Positions 60,502 to 64,000 of a stretch of DNA of 64,000 nucleotides are shown one piece after another. Position numbers and translations under genes: made by a program. The notes beneath the pieces are model-generated. The model saw only the letters and a program-made list of their open reading frames with translations, ran no database searches and was not told the origin of the DNA. Position 1 is the first letter of the stretch, and each line of letters begins with the position of its first letter. Source of the DNA: Nonomuraea sp. NEAU-A123 (GTDB taxonomy: Bacteria > Actinomycetota > Actinomycetes > Streptosporangiales > Streptosporangiaceae); NCBI RefSeq assembly GCF_018603905.1, contig NZ_JAHFZZ010000005.1:248001-312000 (forward strand). The letters run 5' to 3'.

Positions 60502-62002
60502 GGACCTCGGCCCGTCGGTCGGCGAGGTGGAGAGCTACCTTCGTGAGCGGGCCGTCGACGTCGATGGCGACGCGGAGCCTGGCTCGGCGGTGCCCGTCGC
60601 GGACGTCGCCGACCTGTTCGCCGGGCTGGCCGATCAGTTGGGGAACGTGGTGGTGCTCGCCCTGCCGAGCGGGACCGCGCTGCTGCGGTACCTGTTCGGC
60701 GCGCTTCACGGTGGGGCGGTGCCCATCGCCGTGCCACCTGCCATGCCCGCGAGCCGTCTCAGGGAGGTCGCTCGCCGGCTCGGCGCCCGGATGCTGGTCA
60801 CCCCGTACGGCAGGATCGTCCCCGGTACGGCGGTCAGGCGCTTCGACCGCACCGCTGTCGCGACGTTGCCCGGTCCCTGGCAGCACCACGGCCCCGGTCA
60901 CGTGGTCATCCTGACCTCCGGGACCTCCGGTATCTTCAGCGGCTGCCTGCATCGGGCCTCGTCCCTGTTCCGCAACGCCGCCAGGCACGCCGGGGCGGTC
61001 GGGCTGCGGGCCGACGACACCATGCTCATCACGCTGCCGCTGAACTTCTCCTACGCCCTGGTGGCCCAAGCGCTGGCGGGCCTGGTCACCGGCGCCCGCC
61101 TGGTGGTCACCGGCCCGCCGTTCAGCCCGCGGGGTTACGTCGACGCCGTGCGCCGACACGGTGTGACGAGTTCGTCGCTGACGCCCTTCCTCCTGCGCAG
61201 CCTGGTGCCCGGCGAGCCGCCCAAGGGCCTGCGCATGCTCACCGTGGGCGGCGACGCCCTGCCGTCCAGGGAGGTGACCGCGCTGCTGCGGGGGCGGGAT
61301 GACCTGGAGGTGTACATCACGTACGGCCTGACGGAGGCGGGGCCGCGGGTCAGCACCCTGGCCGCGCACCGCGAACCCGTCCACCGGCACGGGTCGGTCG
61401 GCCGCCCGCTGCCCGGGGTCGGGGTGTCCCTGCGTGACGTGCGCGATGGCGTGGGAGAGCTGCTCGTGACCTCCGACACCGTGCTCGTGCGGCGGGTCGG
61501 CGCCACCGACGGCCGCGCCATCGACGGCCGCACCGCCCCGGGGCAGATCGCTACCGGGGACCTCTTCCGCATCGACGCGGACGGTTATCTTCACTTCGCC
61601 GGACGCATGGGGGACTCCTGCGTCGTGGACGGGGTCAAGGTGTCGCTGCCGTCGGTACGCCGCCTGGCCGAGGCGCTTCCCGGAGTCGTCGCCGCGGCCA
61701 CCCGCCCGTGTCCCGGTGGCCAGGGCGCGTACTCCGGGGATGACGGGCGCGGAACGTACGCCGATGGGAGCGGAACGTACGCCGGCGGGAGCGGAACGTA
61801 CTCCGGCGGGCGTGGAACGTACGTCGGCGATGACGAGCACGTCGAGCACGATGGGCAGCGGTTCGTCCTGGAGCTGTACATGCGCGACGCCACCGACGAC
61901 GCCGTGCGGCGCGTCCGGGCCGAGCTGCATCGCTTCCTGCTCCGCGCCGAACGCCCCTGCCGGATCCGCGGCATCCCCGCGCAGGAGACCGCCTACAAGT
62001 GA
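60491..62002 (+). CDS. ANL-superfamily acyl/aryl-AMP ligase with repeat insert
   Basis: 503 residues, overlapping by 11 nt. Adenylation motifs are A3 VVILTSGTSGIFSG, A5 YITYGLTEAGPRV and A7 TGDLFRIDADGYLHFAGR. The A10 Lys is probably the last residue (IPAQETAYK). Residues 410-446 contain five 7-residue Gly/Tyr repeats (GSGTYAG and similar) in the C-terminal subdomain. In aryl-polyene clusters ApeH activates the aryl starter onto ACP, and this ligase would do likewise. It lacks its own carrier domain. Confidence 0.9.
   Translation: MSAEDLGPSVGEVESYLRERAVDVDGDAEPGSAVPVADVADLFAGLADQLGNVVVLALPSGTALLRYLFGALHGGAVPIAVPPAMPASRLREVARRLGARMLVTPYGRIVPGTAVRRFDRTAVATLPGPWQHHGPGHVVILTSGTSGIFSGCLHRASSLFRNAARHAGAVGLRADDTMLITLPLNFSYALVAQALAGLVTGARLVVTGPPFSPRGYVDAVRRHGVTSSSLTPFLLRSLVPGEPPKGLRMLTVGGDALPSREVTALLRGRDDLEVYITYGLTEAGPRVSTLAAHREPVHRHGSVGRPLPGVGVSLRDVRDGVGELLVTSDTVLVRRVGATDGRAIDGRTAPGQIATGDLFRIDADGYLHFAGRMGDSCVVDGVKVSLPSVRRLAEALPGVVAAATRPCPGGQGAYSGDDGRGTYADGSGTYAGGSGTYSGGRGTYVGDDEHVEHDGQRFVLELYMRDATDDAVRRVRAELHRFLLRAERPCRIRGIPAQETAYK
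61718..61828 (+). repeat. 21-bp in-frame tandem repeat in acyl ligase
   Basis: Four contiguous 21-bp units at 61745-61828 (GGGAGCGGAACGTACGCCGG plus one base) and one divergent unit at 61718-61738 encode GxGTYxG motifs in the C-terminal domain of the ligase. Confidence 0.88.
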
Positions 62003-63762
62003 GACAGCTCCTCGTCGATGTAGCCGGCCAGTTCGCGCACGGTGGGATGCTCGAAGACGGCCCGGACCGGGATCTCCACCCCGAACTCCTCGATCACCGC
62101 CGCCGCGATGCGGACGGCCATGAGGGAGTGCCCCTTCAGCTCGAAGAAGTCGTCGTCGGCGCCCAGTTCCTGGCGGTCGAGCACCTCGCGCCAGATCGCG
62201 GCCAGTCGTCGCTCGGTCCCGGTCTTGAACGCTCCCTGGGCGCCGGTTCCCGATGTGAGCGTGTTCGGATCCGGCAGCCCGTTCCGGTCGATCTTCCCGG
62301 TCGCGGTGAGGGGCAGCTTGTCGAGCAGCACGTACGCGGCGGGCACCATGTAGGCGGGTAGAACGCCCGCCAGGCGGCGGTGCAGCACCCGCACATCCAC
62401 CTTCGCCGCCGCGACCGGCTCCAGGTAGGCGGCGGGATGCACGGTGCCCTGCTCGTCGGTGAAGACGCCGACGGCGGCCTGCGCCACTCCCGGTTCGGCC
62501 CGCAGCACCGCCTCGATCTCGGCCAGCTCGACGCGGGCGCCCCGGATCTTGACCTGGTGGTCGCGGCGGCCCAGGAACACCAGCGCGCCGTCGGGCCGCC
62601 GGCGCGCCAGGTCCCCGGTCCGGTACGTACGCAGGCCGGACTCGTCCTTCTCCGAGAAGACCGCGGCGGTCTCCGCGGGCCGGCCCAGGTAGCCGCGGGC
62701 CAGGAACCGGGTCCTGATCCAGACCTCGCCCTCGTCGTCCGTCGCGCTCTCGCCGCCGCGCAGCAGGGTCTCCACCCCCGGGATGTCCCGGCCGATGGGG
62801 ATGTCCCCGGCGCAGTCCGGCTCGACCAGGTGGAACGTCGCGACGGTCGTCTCCGCCGGGCCGTACATGTTGTAGACCGCCGCCTGCGGGAAGTGGGCGC
62901 GCACCTGCTCAACGGTGGTGCTGTGCAGGGGCTCGCCGTACAGGCTGACCGCCCGCATTCCCGGGTCGGGCGGTTCGTCCGCGCTCTCCCGGGCCAGCAG
63001 GAGACGGCGGATGAGCGTGGGCACGCAGAACACGTGCGTCACCTCCCGGCCGGCCAGCCACGGGAGGAGCGCGGCGCCGTCGGGCTTCACCGTGGGCGGC
63101 GGGATGACGATCGCGGCACCGGAATCCAGGGCGCTGAGGATCTCCAGGTAGGCGGCGTCGTAGCTGAGGCGGGCCAGTTGCAGCATGTGCGATCCGCGGC
63201 GCAGCCCGGTCTCCGAGGCGAGCCAGCGGGCGAAGTGCAGGAGGTTCCCGCTGCGCTGGACGATGCCTTTGGGCCTGCCGGTGGAGCCCGAGGTGTAGAC
63301 CAGGCAGCTCGTGTCCCGCGGCACCGTCTCCGCGCGCGGCCCGGACGGTGCGGCCGAGACCACCGTCGCCTCGTCGCCTTGGACGGTCACCACCGCGGGG
63401 CAGCCCGCTGATTTGGCCGCCTGCGCCACGCTGTTCGGCGTCGCCACCACACCTGTCGGGCCGCAGTCCTCCAGGATCGCGCGGTGCCGCGCGGCGGGCT
63501 GGTCCTCGTCGAGCCAGACGAAGGCCGTGCCGGCGGTGAACGCGGCCAGCATCGCGGCGATGCCGACCGCGCCGTCGGGCAGCGCCATCGCCACCACGTC
63601 CCCCGCGCGCAGTCCCGCCTCCGCGAGCGCCTCACGGTAGCGTTCCGCCCGCGTGGCCAGGTCCCGGTAGGTCAGGACGCCCTCGGCGGACACGACGGCG
63701 GGGCTGTCGGGGGCCTGGGCGGCGTGCTCTGCGACCCGCCGGCCGATCTCCGAGTCGAACAT
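61993..63762 (-). CDS. free-standing NRPS adenylation-thiolation didomain
   Basis: 589 residues. The adenylation domain has A3 [14 protein letters not shown]4 [11 protein letters not shown] (Asp that binds the amino group), A5 [15 protein letters not shown]7 [14 protein letters not shown]8 [20 protein letters not shown] and A10 [14 protein letters not shown]. The thiolation domain has S546 in [12 protein letters not shown]. There is no condensation or thioesterase domain. It would load an amino acid on its own carrier. It is convergent with the ligase gene, sharing 10 nt, and is divergent in strand from the main operon. Confidence 0.93.
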   Translation of the reverse strand: MFDSEIGRRVAEHAAQAPDSPAVVSAEGVLTYRDLATRAERYREALAEAGLRAGDVVAMALPDGAVGIAAMLAAFTAGTAFVWLDEDQPAARHRAILEDCGPTGVVATPNSVAQAAKSAGCPAVVTVQGDEATVVSAAPSGPRAETVPRDTSCLVYTSGSTGRPKGIVQRSGNLLHFARWLASETGLRRGSHMLQLARLSYDAAYLEILSALDSGAAIVIPPPTVKPDGAALLPWLAGREVTHVFCVPTLIRRLLLARESADEPPDPGMRAVSLYGEPLHSTTVEQVRAHFPQAAVYNMYGPAETTVATFHLVEPDCAGDIPIGRDIPGVETLLRGGESATDDEGEVWIRTRFLARGYLGRPAETAAVFSEKDESGLRTYRTGDLARRRPDGALVFLGRRDHQVKIRGARVELAEIEAVLRAEPGVAQAAVGVFTDEQGTVHPAAYLEPVAAAKVDVRVLHRRLAGVLPAYMVPAAYVLLDKLPLTATGKIDRNGLPDPNTLTSGTGAQGAFKTGTERRLAAIWREVLDRQELGADDDFFELKGHSLMAVRIAAAVIEEFGVEIPVRAVFEHPTVRELAGYIDEELSHL

Positions 63763-64000
63763 CCTTCTCCCTCGACTGTGAACCCCGCGGTGGCGACGCG
63801 GGTGATCTCCTGAACGACGAAAGCCTCTCCTTGCCGTACGACGAAGTGGCCGGTGGGCACCGACGCGATCGAGCAGGGCCCGCTCGTGTAGCGGCTCCAG
63901 CCGGCGACGTCGTCCGGCGACAGTGCCGGGTCCTCGGCGCCGAGCAGGACGCGGACAGGACAGGTGAGCCGCGGCTCCACGGAGGCGGCGTACCCCTGCA
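63672..64000 (-). CDS. type II thioesterase (partial, N-terminus off the window)
   Basis: The frame is open to the window edge. The visible part has QGYAASVEPRLTCPVRVLLG, AEDPALSPDDVAGWSRYT and VPTGHFVVRQGEAFVVQEI, the C-terminal acid and His region of alpha/beta-hydrolase editing thioesterases. The frame continues 91 nt into the start of the adenylation gene, an unusually long overlap, so the last ~30 residues (Arg/Ser/Pro-rich) may be extra. It would remove wrong acyl groups from the carrier domains. Confidence 0.8.
   Translation of the reverse strand, partial: QGYAASVEPRLTCPVRVLLGAEDPALSPDDVAGWSRYTSGPCSIASVPTGHFVVRQGEAFVVQEITRVATAGFTVEGEGCSTRRSAGGSQSTPPRPPTAPPSCPPRAS

Noticed and set aside
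61718..61828. CRISPR-like array
   Set aside because: 21-bp units are contiguous with no spacers and lie in frame inside a ligase gene; the same holds for the repeats at 57837-58004.

Overview
The window is chromosomal DNA from a high-GC Gram-positive bacterium, almost certainly a filamentous actinomycete; the Streptosporangiales/Nonomuraea type is my best guess, from family content rather than any marker gene. Supporting signs are the strong G/C third-codon bias, the many GTG and some TTG starts, ATGA/GTGA coupled gene pairs, leaderless starts, and typically actinobacterial families (SCO6745, DUF3040, CGNR/ABATE, WS/DGAT, Rv2578c-type radical SAM, a second ClpP pair, tricorn protease, HelD). 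I saw no rRNA, tRNA or CRISPR array.

1-25 kb: mostly housekeeping and small regulator/effector modules. These are MoxR-DUF58, a DUF2268 protease behind a MerR-type promoter, a two-component system divergent from a clpP pair, TauE/SafE, DeoR-MFS divergent from WYL-LysE, ArsR-SRPBCC divergent from a VOC protein, TetR, an ArsR-MFS pair behind a 54-bp palindrome, YigZ, isochorismate synthase, an SGNH hydrolase, an HNH nuclease, paired FluC fluoride channels and a cytosolic HtrA-like protease.

25-50 kb: a GT4 glycosyltransferase, a tricorn protease, then a TnpB element lodged in the wreck of a TetM-type ribosomal-protection gene. After it come a radical SAM protein, an epoxide-hydrolase-like enzyme beside a frameshifted MerR gene, a PadR gene, a penicillin-binding transpeptidase, PlsC, Nudix, a PadR/siderophore-interacting-protein operon with a 20-bp palindrome, a TetR-PL8 lyase pair divergent from HelD, a tyrosine recombinase, a cysteine-desulfurase-like enzyme, a winged-helix protein and WS/DGAT.

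50-55 kb: a group-2 sigma factor whose 3' end abuts a second, much larger TnpB-like element, followed by a broken IS5-family transposase and a methyltransferase.

55.9-64 kb: the most interesting locus, a biosynthetic cluster. Seven tightly overlapping genes encode an ACP, a class-III aminotransferase, a 4HBT thioesterase, a FabZ-like hotdog protein whose catalytic Glu is Gln, a ketosynthase, an ApeC-like short chain-length-factor homologue and an ANL acyl ligase. Facing them are a free-standing NRPS adenylation-thiolation protein and a type-II thioesterase that runs off the window. The set resembles aryl-polyene / highly reducing type-II PKS machinery, with an added aminotransferase and an amino-acid-loading module.

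A window-wide oddity is that at least seven unrelated proteins carry in-frame tandem minisatellites (periods 12, 15, 21, 24, 30 or 51 bp, a different unit in each) in loops, linkers or tails of otherwise conserved folds.
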